From positions 24,669,105 to 24,733,104 of the forward strand of contig NC_072770.1 in the NCBI RefSeq assembly GCF_022539595.1: 64,000 nucleotides of DNA, written 5' to 3'. Below, piece after piece: positions 35,701 through 53,230 of the stretch. The stretch comes from Amphiprion ocellaris (Eukaryota > Chordata > Actinopteri > Pomacentridae). The translations under genes were made by a program, and so were the position numbers. The number at the start of each line of letters is the position of its first letter. The stretch's first letter is position 1. Below the pieces are notes generated by a model. It was given only the letters and a program-made list of their open reading frames with translations. It searched no databases and was not told the DNA's origin.

Positions 35701-37057
35701 TCATCTTCAACTTGTTCTTTTTGTTCCATCACAGCAGGGAACAAATAGTCTCTCTCACAAACGGCACAGCTTTGCCCACCTCAAGGCAGAAAAGAAGCAT
35801 CTCCCTCCTCACAGAGTCTGTTTGGAGCAGAACGAAACCTAGTGAGAGGGAATTTAGTGAAGGTGTCATTCGCTAATTTTCTCAGCTTTCACTGTAATTG
35901 GCTGCTCTTCTTTGCAGGAACTCACCTGCTCACATACACCCAAAATAAAACCCAGAGTTGGTTTAATTGGATATTTACGATTACCTATTATTATTATTCC
36001 TAAAAGTTTTTATAAAAATGCAAAGAGAAGACAACATGAAATCCATTAAATCAAACAATAAAGACATAATTCTCCATCATCCCCTGATAATTTTTGAATT
36101 TGATAATAAAAGTAAAGTTTGAAGTAATTCATCAGATTTTAATTGGTCGGATTTAGTTTTACAACCATTTTGTTTTGCTCGAGGAATTAAAAAAGAACTG
36201 CCAAACTCATTTATCTGTTTACAAGTAGGAAACCTTTTTCTTCATATGTCGAACTGTATCATACAGTGTAGACTAATTTCACATTTGCACAGATGATCTG
36301 CTGGGCACAAAATAAAACACTCAGGCCTAAACCAGCAACTAAGTGATCAATTGGAATTTTTCTAGGGAAACATCTCTTTCTAATTGATGTTAAATTACAT
36401 TGTTCATTACACTGTTCTTTCAAGAAGACCTCCAAGGAAATTATCAAGAAATTATTCCAAATATGTATAGATTTCTAAAAAAAAATAAAAATAAAAAATA
36501 AAAATGAAGCTTTAAAGAAGACAAGAAAGCAAAAAAAAAGGAGGCGGAACTAAAAGAAAAATATATAATTGTTTTTTTCAAAGACATATATTCAAATGAG
36601 TTTATTAAAAATCTATCAGCTGTCTGCAACTTGATCGGCTCTTATTGGTTCGCCCTAATTAGGTCAATTAATAAATAATTCACATTTTTTCATTTGGTTT
36701 CAGTCCGCGCATCATTCTGTGTTTCTCAGCAGAAAATCCCGTCCTGCTGCACAAAGTTTTATGTGTCTCCTCAAGCTCTTCTTTATCTCTTTCCATTTGG
36801 TCTTGGCATGTGCGGCTATCTAATTGAATTCTTTCAGTTCAGTTCAAATGGATTCAGTTATCCTCCCTCCCGGAGCGTATTGGAAACTTCAGTCACACTG
36901 AAGTGCGACTCCGCTGCAGGCGAACCACATTGGCCCGAAGTCTGGATAGTTTGTATACGAGACAAACTCGCCCTCCTCCCTCTCCTCCTCCCTTTCCTTC
37001 CCTCGTTCAAGAGGGATGAACTCTGGAAGAAACCCCCACTGGGGCTCTAACACCCCC

Positions 37058-37108
<51 letters not shown>

Positions 37109-37701
37109 ACTTCCCAACTTGTCCTGCCTGTGGCTTCATATGCTTCATATTCCTCTTGTATGTTACAATTCTCTGTTTTCTTTGTTTTTCTCCTGCCTTT
37201 TGTTTATATATCTCCCAACACCCTGAATCCATTTTTAAAATATTTTTTTCATGATTATTTGGAGGATGGCAGCAAACACCATTTCGGCAGTTGGTTTTAT
37301 TCGAAAAATAACTCTTTTTTTTGCAGCGCTCTCTTACTTACCCCTGTTTTTACCTGCTTTTCACTTACACAGCCACACGCTCATATAAGCACACACTCGC
37401 ACACTACAATGACGCACTGCAGGGAGCAGAGCTACACAATATCAGCCTGCTGAGCTCTCTCCACACCTTGAGACAATTACCCTCCCTGCCTAGCAGCACC
37501 CTGCCCCCTGTTGCTGCTTTGAGGAAAGAAGCACACAAATGCAAGGCGGAGGGGGGATGCCAAAAAAAAAGAAAAAAAGTTGTCTCATTTTCCTTCACTC
37601 TTAAGGAAATATAGGCTTCACTCCCACTCCTTTAGTTGGGCAAATTGCAGCTCTCCGTCTTTGAAACTTAAAACACGGGGCTCCTCAGCCAGCCGGCTTT
37701 T

Positions 37702-37784
<83 letters not shown>

Positions 37785-37896
37785 CTTGTAAGAGGAGCGA
37801 GTCGCATTACAACTATTCACAATCAGGTTCTTCAGCTATTCATCCTGTCGTCATGTCTGACACAAACACACAGAAGTGAACAATGGCCTCTCTCTC

Positions 37897-37953
<57 letters not shown>

Positions 37954-40900
37954 TTCTCCTCTGGCAGCTCCTCCTGCTCAGGCGCAGTTATTTGCACAAA
38001 GTCTCTCTGCGGTCATCAGTGAGTGCACCAATATAGTCACAAATGCGAGGCGAAACTGCAGTTTGTGATATTCATGGGTGTTGGAATGTGCAGCCTACGG
38101 AGTGGCAGTGGAGATGTGTGTGATTCTGTGTGCGCTCAGACACACGGAAAATTATATGTGTATGCGCTTCAGCAGAGTGCTTGTGATGACAGACACAAAG
38201 AAAAACACACAAGCCTCACTCTGTGCCTTTAGGTTCAAGTTACTAATATCGCACACACACATGCACACACACACACATGCACGCACACACATGCACGCAC
38301 ACACATGCACGCACACTCACTCAAAACATTACAAAGAACAAGATGTTACTAGTAGAGAAATTACCAAAGGACACTGTGTTCACTCTGGAAAAACACACTT
38401 CTTTTCCCTGTGATATCACTGCAGCAGAACTTCTACATTTTCATGACTGCGAACAATCTAGATTTATACTGAACATTAATGCAGAGGTCATGAAAATAGA
38501 CGGAATTTATCGCTTCCAAAAACACTTGAGAAATATTTTCTTATTCTCGTGAAAATCCAAAGATTGTATCGTATGTTTACTCCAGTTCCAGGAAGCCTTT
38601 GGGCAGAGAAGACTCAGCCAAAGAGCATTACTTGGATGCTTTGCCTGATCCCCTCCACTATTAGAGAAAAGAAGAGAGAACTTAATGTATGAGTGAATAC
38701 ACAGCAGGGAGCTTTTGATGTGGATTTCCGCTAATTTCAAGTCCAGGGATGTTTTCAGTTTCATCTCATTAGGGCACAAAGTCCAGTCATGCGCTCCTGC
38801 TGATTAGGACCTGGTTTGAATTAATTTGGAAATCCCTTTTAAACTGTAATTTTGTATACTTTGGTTCACTTTGCTCTAATGAGAGACAAGTCATTTCCTT
38901 GATAGCAAAGATCTTTGGATAGATATGTCAGCTCCTCTCTTGTGTTGTGTTGTGAGGATAGTGATGAACAAAATAAGATGTGAAAGGCCTTAAATGACTC
39001 CCATTATATTTAAAGCTAGTGTATGTTAGTTGTCTGCTCTATGTTTGCTGGAAATCTGGTGTTTGCACAAAGCCCTGGCTCTGGTAGTAGAAACCAATCA
39101 AAATGGTTCAGACTAATTCACATAGCTTTAATCCACTATGTCCTCAGAACAGTAGATCAATCCTGCAGGCAGTTTGAAAGGCAAGTTATCATTAAGTAGC
39201 TGCAAAATTGACACCATTTGACACCATAGCAAGAAACAGTTAAAATAGTGAGAATCATCATGTTTTCAGTCTTCTGATTGTCCTTGAACTAATCATTCGT
39301 GTGTGCAATTGTCGGAAAACTTAGCCAAATGGACGCTTAAAATTGGGATCCTTGACCAAAATCGCTTGATTTTACCTTTGCAAAAAAAGTCAGTAAAAAC
39401 ACAGGCGTACAACTGTGAAGTCATTTATGTCCTACCTGTGACCAGCAGTCATATGACAAAAATTTGGGGGCTTTTCGCCTCAACTAGGTTTAACTGCAGG
39501 CTGTGTTTGCACAGATCAGATAGGAGACGAATGTGGTGATAAATTATAACTGTAAGTCATAAAAGATCTATTAAACCTGGAGCCAATATTTTCTACAGCG
39601 CTGACAACACACATATGTAAATGTTGTGCATGTTGATCCCTTTGTTGTTGTGTTTTTTTTTGTAAAATGCTTTTTTCCTCTTTTATGATTGATGGCAATA
39701 TAACTGGATCATACTGCACAGAATAGATTTTTGAATTCTTTCTACTTCTAGTCTTGACTGTGTTGTTTCCATTGAGGTGCAGGACTTTATATTGCAGTGA
39801 AGAATGAGTCCACTATGAGCAGAACTGGAGGAGCAAAAAACGCAGAAAAACTGTTTTGGGTTCAGAGGATTAAGGTCCAGTTTCACCAGCACAGTATCAA
39901 ATGTTTACAGCAAAACTGATTCGCTTCAACAGAAGCTAATTATATGCCAGTTCAAATCTGGTGTACTCTTTGTAACTTCACTTTCTCACTTTGTGATAAA
40001 ACCTTGTGTTCTACAGTATTGGAATTTTTCTGTCTATTTCTTTGCGTAACCTTTTCATTTACATTTCAACACCTTTATGTCTCTGAGTTCAAGACATTGA
40101 TTTGTTTGTAACACAAACAAATATTTAGAGGACACAATGCTGGAGTAAAATCTTCTCAAGCTCTCTCTCTGTCCTCACAAAATCAGCAACATTTGGAACA
40201 ACCTTTTGTACTTTTTGTGGTCCTACAAAATAAACTTTGCATCACAAAGGAAGAGAATGTTTTTCTTTCAGTAATTTCCTCGAAATGTTGAAGGTCAACA
40301 ATGACAAGATGGTTTTCTGTCTTGCTGACCTTGAGTACAGCAAACCAAAAATGAAATGTTAGATGTGTTGTTTCACTCTTATTTAACCCTCTGTCCCAGC
40401 ATTAACTGCTCCACAAAAGTTAAATAGTTTGCATACAGTGGGAAATGAGATTAGATGGTACAAATAAGTCCTTTGAATAAACTGTAATGAACAAACAGGC
40501 AAGCTAACTTCCCATTAACTAGAGCTACCATTCTGGTGTTTACAGTCAATTAGAAAACTAGCTTCAGATTTTTCTCTATTTATTCAGACTCATTCTGTTT
40601 GGAAGGAAATCATGTGCAACATTTTCCATCAAAGAATATTTTCTTTTGATTGGATTTAGATCTTAGGATTGCAGTAACACAATTTTGCTTTTTAATCATA
40701 TTGGGATAAATGTATTAAAGCCAGCAATTTCACATCTGGAGCAGTAATTGCTGAATCACTGGTGCTGACCCAAACCTACAGAATAGCATAATGTGTTTCG
40801 TCAACCACTATGGCAAAAAGGAAAAAAGGCAACATTTAGAACATAAATGTTTAACTGGGGTTACATTTTTGACTATTTAAACTAATGTCTTCTTACTTTA

Positions 40901-43099
40901 AGCCAAGAAATCACATGCTGTGTCCTGTTTTTACTATGTAACTGTAGACCTTCATTTGATTCCAGAGCTTTATCACAGTCTACAAATTGTAATCTTGCTG
41001 TCTTCTGTCACAACTAGCAAATAAAATTGAAATACCATAAACTTTACAAAAGTGACAGATGTAGATATAGTGTACATACCTGACAGTCAGTTTTGGCTTC
41101 AAGTGCTGCTTATCATCCCCTATCTGATTAAATGCTGTCTCTCATATCATTCTATCTCTGGCTGTATATCTATAAACGTCCCAGAGGCGACATTTTAAAG
41201 ATGTAATCACATGCTGAGTGCTACTAGCCTGCTCAAATCCCTGCTGTGGGCAGAGACTCCAGAAAACGACTGGAGATCAGCAGATAACAGCTCAGTGAGC
41301 ACATCATGTGTGTGCACACAGTGACACACACATACTCGCTGTGATTGACAGGTGTGTTCAGCAGGTATTTCTAAGCCTGATGTCAGTCTGACAGGGTCTG
41401 TGAGACTCCACGAACACGTCTCAGTGTAAAGTGTTGGAGACAGACAACGTGGATACCGGCTAGTTTGGGAGATAACGTCACCATATGTACAGCAGAGTGC
41501 TTGATTAACCTGAGGTAGCGTCCTGTCTAAAGAGGAAATATCAACAATAACGTATCTTTAAAAACACAAAATTCCACCTTTGTTCCTCTTGTTGTCGCTC
41601 TTTCTCGTCAATACTGATGTTGAATGTTTCCAATGTTGCTTTGGAGAATAATGAAGAGTAAACAAGCCAGACTGACTGTAATACGATTTGTTGTTCATCC
41701 TAGTTAAATATAAATATGATTTTAGCAGAATACATATGTGTGTATTGTTCCATATTTTTGAACTACAGAAAATGTATTAAACTGTACAAAAATGTACTGT
41801 GAATTTAGATGGATGATGTAAATTGACATTAAAAACAAGAAATTGTAAATAAAAAAGACTGGTATGAACTGGTAAAGTATAAAGCCAAACATAGAAAGTA
41901 GGGCAATAAAATGTATAGGATTTATAGAAAATTACTGTATGAGATGAGATGAGATGAGATGGTATGTTCAGTTATTTTTCGGTATTTTTTCTGTATATTT
42001 TAGCGCCTTTGTTAGCTTTTTTTAAAATTATTTTTACAGTGCATACACTTTGGCTTGAACAGAAAAACCTCTGAAGCCAAGAGCAGAAGATTTAACAGAA
42101 AATTATGCAAGGATAAAGGTAAAGGACTTTTTCAAAGAATGACATATTATAGCAGAGGAGATGTGCTCTTCAACCTTCAAATCAAGTTTTTTTTTTCAAA
42201 ATGTCACCAAGTCTTTTGTCATTGTATAAACTCTAGAAATGAATCTCACTACAGTTCAGTTCTGTCGGTCTGTGAAGTACAACAGCGCCCCCTGTGACTC
42301 AAAAAGGGAAATCTGCTTTTGCAACATAAAATGAGAAAGTGTTTCATCTGCCAAAACTCCCATCCTTTTTGAGGGAAATTTCTGTTTCCATTTGTTCTAA
42401 TGTAAAGATTTGTTCCCCCTCCATGGACAGCAGCAAATTACAAAGAAGGACCATGTTGTGTTTGCTGGTTTTTCCAGGCTGCTACTGCTGCCATCTGCCT
42501 GGTTTACCACATGGAAAAAAAGAAAGAAAAAAAACTTCTTCTCTTCTCAGAAGATGTTTTAAAGCCTAATTATAACCTCATACTGACCCTGAAAACTCTC
42601 CCAAAACTGAGTCTTCAGTGATCAAAAAGGGCAGATGAGGGAACGATTGGGATTTCTTGCCTCCCCACTGAACCTCCCAGTACTATGAACTATTTACACT
42701 AGAATCTGATTTAGGCTGAATGCGACATTGTAGTTTTGACATGGTTAAAGATAATGACATGAGGTTACCCAGGTTCCTGTTACACAACTAACTTGCAAAG
42801 AATGCAAAGAGAATTTATTTGACTGGTCCATGAAATGCAACAAATTGAAAATAATATTATCAACACACATTTTCATAATAGTAATGTGCGTGTGATGTGA
42901 CAGATTAATAGGTCAGTTTAGGTTACTCACACAGGGCAGCCATCTCTTTGGGAAGATCTGCTCCAAATCGGCCAAAAAGGTGACTACTGGCCAGCAGGTC
43001 GAAGGGGGAGTGGCTCCGCATGGAGTTAAAGGTGAACGGGTACATGGCACGAGGGAAGCCTGTCATGTGACGCACTTGGTGCTCTCTGTTGGTTGCCAT
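20679..43099 (-). CDS. rarg: Retinoic acid receptor gamma (RARG), long isoform, 8 coding exons
   Basis: RARG is a nuclear receptor that binds DNA as a heterodimer with RXR and activates target genes on binding retinoic acid. Minus-strand coding exons: 43099-42931, 24405-24257, 23087-22946, 22855-22692, 22551-22375, 22168-21964, 21758-21600, 20986-20679. All phases agree, giving 490 residues (human isoform 1 has 454). The A region starts MATN and ends DLPKEMAAL. The DNA-binding domain begins at Cys85, with P-box CEGCKGFF split by intron 3 and the second finger YTCHRDKNC. The ligand-binding domain has [19 protein letters not shown] and ends in the AF-2 helix [14 protein letters not shown]. Met before LRICTRY and Ala in GAERAITLK are the gamma-type pocket residues; SELSTK has the Ser typical of alpha. 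The C-terminal F region is long and very acidic. Confidence 0.97.
24605..24614 (+). promoter_or_regulatory. Perfect PBX-MEIS/PREP decamer in rarg intron
   Basis: TGATTGACAG, the composite site of PBX with MEIS/PREP, lies 200 bases upstream of the rarg exon at 24405. Binding is inferred from the motif only. Confidence 0.4.
25284..25293 (+). promoter_or_regulatory. Perfect CArG box (SRF-type) in rarg intron
   Basis: CCTATAAAGG fits CC(A/T)6GG. It sits in a GC-richer island (about 25180-25560) inside an AT-rich intron, as conserved enhancers often do; conservation is not testable here. Confidence 0.3.
32713..32818. repeat. (CA)n followed by (GT)n, inverted dinucleotide tracts
   Basis: About 37 CA units (32713-32786), the spacer CTGGAGAGGCA, then about 10 GT units (32798-32818). 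The two tracts are mutually complementary and could fold back. Confidence 0.92.
34746..34755 (-). promoter_or_regulatory. Perfect PBX-MEIS/PREP decamer next to rarg A2 exon
   Basis: CTGTCAATCA on the plus strand reads TGATTGACAG on the rarg sense strand, about 245 bases downstream of the A2 exon, inside the intron. Confidence 0.45.
34999..35143 (-). CDS. rarg: Alternative first coding exon of rarg (isoform-2-type A region)
   Basis: A frame starting at 35143 encodes 48 residues beginning [18 protein letters not shown] and including [13 protein letters not shown], then ends CAGT|GTGAGT. The MFDCM start and the FSGL/W pattern are those of the A region made from the internal P2 promoter of RAR genes. 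The single T left over joins the same downstream exon at 24405 (T|CG, Ser) as the upstream A1 exon does, so it gives a 482-residue isoform. The promoter should lie just upstream (higher coordinates); I could not identify a convincing retinoic acid response element or TATA box by eye. Confidence 0.88.
37060..37106 (+). repeat. (CA)n microsatellite
   Basis: About 23 uninterrupted CA units. Confidence 0.95.
37712..37783 (+). repeat. (CA)n microsatellite
   Basis: About 36 uninterrupted CA units. Confidence 0.95.
37897..37953 (+). repeat. (TCTG)n microsatellite
   Basis: About 14 TCTG units, preceded by a TC run. Confidence 0.95.
38251..38316 (+). repeat. Compound CACACATGCA/CG repeat
   Basis: Alternating CACACACATG and CACGCACACACATG units, a degenerate purine-pyrimidine tract. 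Confidence 0.85.
41342..41351 (+). promoter_or_regulatory. Perfect PBX-MEIS/PREP decamer in first rarg intron
   Basis: TGATTGACAG, followed by GTGTG, in the intron between the A1 and A2 exons. It is the third perfect copy seen in the window. Confidence 0.4.
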
Positions 43100-43322
43100 T
43101 GTGAAAAGTGCAGCTGGTGGTTCAGGCGACTTGTCTCTGACACTCTTACTGTTTCCTCTTCTTCCTTCTTGGTCAGAGGACGATGGTGAGGTTGAAATAA
43201 ACTGATGCCATTCAGCCCCTCTCAGCTGCTTCTTCTCTGCTGACCGGCAATGAGGTAAGAGGGGTACTGATGATGGAGAACAAGACCAGAATCCACGTGA
43301 CCAAGATCCAGCCAGGTTCAGA
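42931..43322 (-). other. rarg: First coding exon of rarg isoform 1 with 5' leader
   Basis: The ATG at 43099-43097 opens the isoform 1 A region ([12 protein letters not shown] ... PKEMAALS) and the exon ends CTGT|GTGAGT. Upstream, an acceptor-like CTTTGCTACAG ends at 43323, so the exon probably carries about 223 bases of 5' leader and is preceded by at least one non-coding exon. The leader is open in frame with the protein. The start is chosen because human RARG1 also begins MATN. Confidence 0.7.
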
Positions 43323-43399
43323 CTGTAGCAAAGAAGGGAAGACAAGGAGAAAGGTTTAAGTACTGTAAACAAAATCTGTTCTATACCTCGAGAAGTCAC

Positions 43400-45850
43400 C
43401 TAAAACCTTCAGTTAGTTCAAAAACCTGCATCTAAGGAGGAAACTCCAAACGTATGAGACAACGAGGATGAAGAACAAAACAGCAGTATTAAAGAGTTTG
43501 CAGAGAAGAAGCAGAGGGGGGTACAGCAATTTTCTCCAGCTTTTTGTGTGTCAAGGAAAGCAAATTTTTTTAGGCAACACCATATGATTTCAATCAGCAG
43601 AACTGTACTATAAAGGGTCTCTCTGTTCCTGCTGCCAGCCTGACTGCAGCGGCTGCCTGACAACCACCAGCCATGACCTGGGTACAATTAACACTTATAG
43701 ACCAGCACACATTCATTCATCTCACTGTACTCCACAGCACAAAAATCCACTTTCCTTCCTCTTTGCTGAAGGTTTTTGACAACTTTTCTCAACTTCTCTG
43801 TCACTCAGGAGTCACAGTGTAGCTACGTGACTCTGTCCAAAAGTTAAATGAGGGCTCCCCTCCCTTGATCTTCCTCCATGACTCCCATCCCCTTCATTGA
43901 TTTCATGAGTGGGTGGAGCTTAACTGTCTGTGGTGGAGCTGCGGTAAATAGAGCTCGGCCAAAGAATGTCTTGTTGTTTCGGGCCTGCTTCAGCATGGGA
44001 ATCAAACACCCGGGGTGGGTAAGAGAGACAGTGACTGAATAATGAAGTTACAAATGTCCTACGTTGAACTAATCCTCCGAATCAGCAGATACACATGCTG
44101 AGTAACAACAGAGGATGTACCAGCAACTTGTTTGTTATGCACAAGCTGATCTCATTTCCTTTTATTTACACATTTGTAAAGACTAGCACACAAATACTGG
44201 TACAGTATACACACTCTGTAATGACATGCTTTATCAAAAACAGTAGAGGCTGCTGTTTAAAAAAATAAATAAAAAGACAGTTTGAACCAGACCTTGTATC
44301 TCGAGAGCTTCAATGAAATGTGTTTGTTTAAAAAAAGTGGACTAAAATTCACAATTCAGTCACAACATAATTTGGTATTATTATGTTTAAATAGCTTAAG
44401 ACACACACCTATGCATATAAGGTCTCATAATTCATTGGATAAAACCTAAGCCTTGGAGTCCAAGGAACTCTGTGTATGTGACAGGTTAAAAAAATCGATT
44501 TAAAATAAATAAATAATCAAAAGTGTATTACACACAGGTTAAAAAGCAGAACTATACAAAGGTTTAAAAGCTGATAGAAGAATTCATGAGTAGTTTAAAA
44601 ACGAGTTAAAAGGGATTTGTAATTCATAATTAACTTGTGGACATGATTGTTACATTAAAAACATTAAGAGTTTACAAAGCTTACAATATTTACAGATTAT
44701 TGCGAGTTTGATGATGCATGATCGATTGCTTTTGTCTGGCACTGTGTTCCCGCTTGCACTGTCGAGCTCCGTGTTCTTTTGAATAAAGCCAAATGGAGGA
44801 AAGACGTGTGTCTCGTCTCTCTCCGGGTTTTTATCATAAAAGTTCCACAAACCTCTCCCAAACTCGTGGAGCAGAGGGCACAACATGTAGACCTTTGTGA
44901 AACTTTGTAATGAGGTTTTGAAAAAGTATAGATCACAGCAAGGGTCTCGTTAATGTCACTTTTTAGTCTCACATTAGTTCCTAAATTTATTGAGGTGATG
45001 TGAATCTTGTGCTTTATGAATTCATGCCTAATCATATTCTAATTAATCACTTTGGAAGTTATTAGCGGTGTGTAGAGCAGAGTGTATAGAGAAGAAAGAG
45101 ATGGGACTGAGTCTTGAAAAGTGTGAAATGATGCATCGGTAAAGTGTTTGACTTCACGATAGACTTCTGTTATTTTGTTTAAAGTGACCAGAAATCAGCC
45201 AAATAAAGGCCACAGAATCAGTGACGTCACTGTTGTAATCTGGACTGTTTAAAGCATGAGTCAAAAATAAGAGTCCTGTGAAGGTGGCACAAGTTAAAAG
45301 AACAGCCCATGACACATTTTAACCCATATCTAACATTCAGAGTTTTCCCAGGAGCACAGTGGAATCATGACTGATGAAACAGGAGAAACCTGTAACCACA
45401 AGGATTCCACCCAGAGTCCTAAGCCAAAAGAGCTTTGGTCACTGTTAAGGCCAATGCATGGTTTTACGCATTCGTGTCCGAATCCGTGAGGGTGAAGAGA
45501 ACATGAATTTAGTCATTCACCCATCCGTGTACGGCCAAAAAACGTGTAACTGTGCTCACTGTCTGCACTACAAGCGACTGTGCTTGTGCCAGGAAAACAA
45601 ATGGTGTTTGAAACAAATGTTTGTTTTTAGGAGAGAATGTATGAAGATATTCTCCAGCATTCACACCTTTATAATTCATCATTAACAGGGTTGTAATTGA
45701 AGTAGTAACTGTAGGATGTCGGAGCAGCTTTGATTACTACATGATTTCCACTGACAGAGCCAAAACACAGCGGTAAGTTCTAAATTTTCCTGAAATCCTG
45801 TGCTATGTCCGCCCACTATGCTCGACACACTTGAAGAATATTCACTGACA
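43400..45850. other. Non-coding DNA upstream of rarg
   Basis: No coding frame is supported. It probably contains upstream promoter sequence of rarg isoform 1, but no clear promoter element could be pinned down. Confidence 0.4.
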
Positions 45851-45859
45851 CGGTGCTAC

Positions 45860-46800
45860 AGCCCAAACCAGGCAGCCGCTAGGTCCTGTAAAAACTGTAA
45901 AAAGAGACCGACTGCAGACTAGCACAGCTGTACTGTAGTGTCAACGGAGCTTACATGGACACAGAAAGCCACTGTGGATCAGAGGCATATGACATCCCAT
46001 TCCGAAATCACCAAAGAGTAATTAAAAGACTGTGAGCGCAGACAAAATTTATTGGTCTGATGAGACAACACAGAACTCTTTGGGTAGAACTCCAAACAAT
46101 TTTACGAGCTGCTCAAGACGGAACTGTTTAGTCTTTATTTTGCCTTTGCTATTTGAAAGCACATTCTGAGATGGCATTATGCTGGTTTTGATTGGGTCAA
46201 TGTGAAAAAGCAAAGGTGACATAATGAGGGTTCTTTTCAGTGGTTTTATTGCACAGTCTGTGTGTGAGGGGGTTTATGTTTGGTGAACCCCAAGCACTGT
46301 TCATTAGCTGTCCGATGCCATCCATACAGTGGAACATGGTGGTGGAAGCATCATGAGGTTTCTTAGGGAGACAGAAACCGTTGACTTTTTAGCACAATAC
46401 TGACCCAAAGGATGCAGAAAAGGCAATGCTGGAGTCACTTTGAGATAAGTCTGAGTGCCCTTGAGTGGTCCAGACAAATTCCAGACTAAATCCTGAATGA
46501 CAATACACTGGTGCTTCAATCAAAAGATTTGCCAATAATAAAACTGTCCAAATCCAGGTGTGCAAAATTTCTGGAGACCAACTGAACTAAAAGCTGTAAG
46601 TGCTGCCAAGGGGGCCTCTACAAAGTACTGAATTAGGCAGTTCTGAGGACTTTTGTAAATGACTGTGTTTTTTTTATTTGTATAAATGTGCACAATTTCT
46701 AACAAAGTTATTTTAACTTTGTCATTTTAAATGTAGATTGATACAAATAGAATGAAAATACAAAAAGTGAAGGGATCTAAATATATGATAGGCAGACAAA
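45860..46800 (+). mobile_element. Decayed Tc1-like transposon
   Basis: Typical fish Tc1 transposase words survive on the plus strand: TTGGTCTGATGAGACAA (about 46051), GTGGAACATGGTGGTGGAAG (about 46329) and AGCATCATGAGG, matching the W-S-D-E-T and HGGGS regions. Downstream, GGCCTCTACAAAGTACTGAA and GACTTTTGTAAATGACTGTG resemble Tc1 3' ends. No frame is open and the terminal repeats were not identified, so the limits are approximate. Confidence 0.65.
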
Positions 46801-52520
<5,720 letters not shown>

Positions 52521-52559
52521 TATTTTTCAGTATTTTGGAAGTGCACCTTTTTTTCTTTG

Positions 52560-53230
52560 TTCTGACAAAATTTCTTTTTTTTTTTCAGAAAATTTCTGAC
52601 TTTTTTTTTAAAATTCTTGTGTGATCTTGACAGTGTGCTTTGGATCGTCTTTGTGCTGGAATATTCGTCTTCTGTCAAGCTTCAGGAGACTGGGAGTCAT
52701 CTTATCAGGCAGCATTTTGCTTTTTTTTTTACAGGCATTTCATAGGGCCGTCTGTAAATGCCATCTCCTGAACATCTTTTATATTCATGCAGCACCATAT
52801 TATCATAGTTTCACCTCCGTGCTTCACTGTCAGAACTATGCATTTACTGTGGTAGTCCTGGTCAGGTTCATGTGAAACATGTTGGCATCCATCAGATCTA
52901 AAAAAAAAAAAAAAAAAAAAGAAGCATATTTGCCTCATCTGACCAAACGGTGTGCTCCCAATATTCACCTGGCTTCTTTTTATGTTCTTTAGCAAAGTTT
53001 CATCTTGCAGTTGCTGGATTGTGCAACTGGAGTGCTGCACTGGGGTAATTTAAGGAGGACGACGGCTCTGATTAGTGGTATTATGGCTCATTCTATACCC
53101 CCTGATTACGGCTGCAACTGTGTTTTCAATGGATTTTTAGTTGGTCTTCGATCTTCCAGTATCACTTTACGTCTTTGCATGGTCACACAATTCGATTTTC
53201 TGTTTATTTTTGCTATGCCAAAGCCATGAT
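52560..53230 (-). mobile_element. Second decayed Tc1-like transposase remnant
   Basis: On the minus strand the frame covering about 52729-53040 contains VKHGGETMIIWCCMN, the Tc1 transposase motif around HGGG-IMVWGC. Further upstream on that strand, CCGTTTGGTCAGATGAGGC matches the W-S-D-E region. A-rich runs and shifts break the frame. It is a fossil only; the limits are approximate. Confidence 0.65.

Larger units (their letters stand above)
35144..42930 (-). other. rarg intron between A1 and A2 exons, including P2 promoter region
   Basis: 7.8 kb without a supported coding exon. It holds a CT-rich stretch (35220-35840) directly upstream of the A2 exon, (CA)n at 37060-37106 and 37712-37783, (TCTG)n at 37897-37953, a (CACATG)-type tract at 38251-38316, a short GAGAT array at about 41938-41960 and one TGATTGACAG site at 41342. 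ORFs here are simple-repeat or chance frames. Confidence 0.55.

Noticed and set aside
35144..36000. Possible DR5 retinoic acid response element upstream of the rarg A2 exon
   Set aside because: Only single half-site-like words were seen (e.g. GGGTCA near 35543); no properly spaced pair could be supported by eye.
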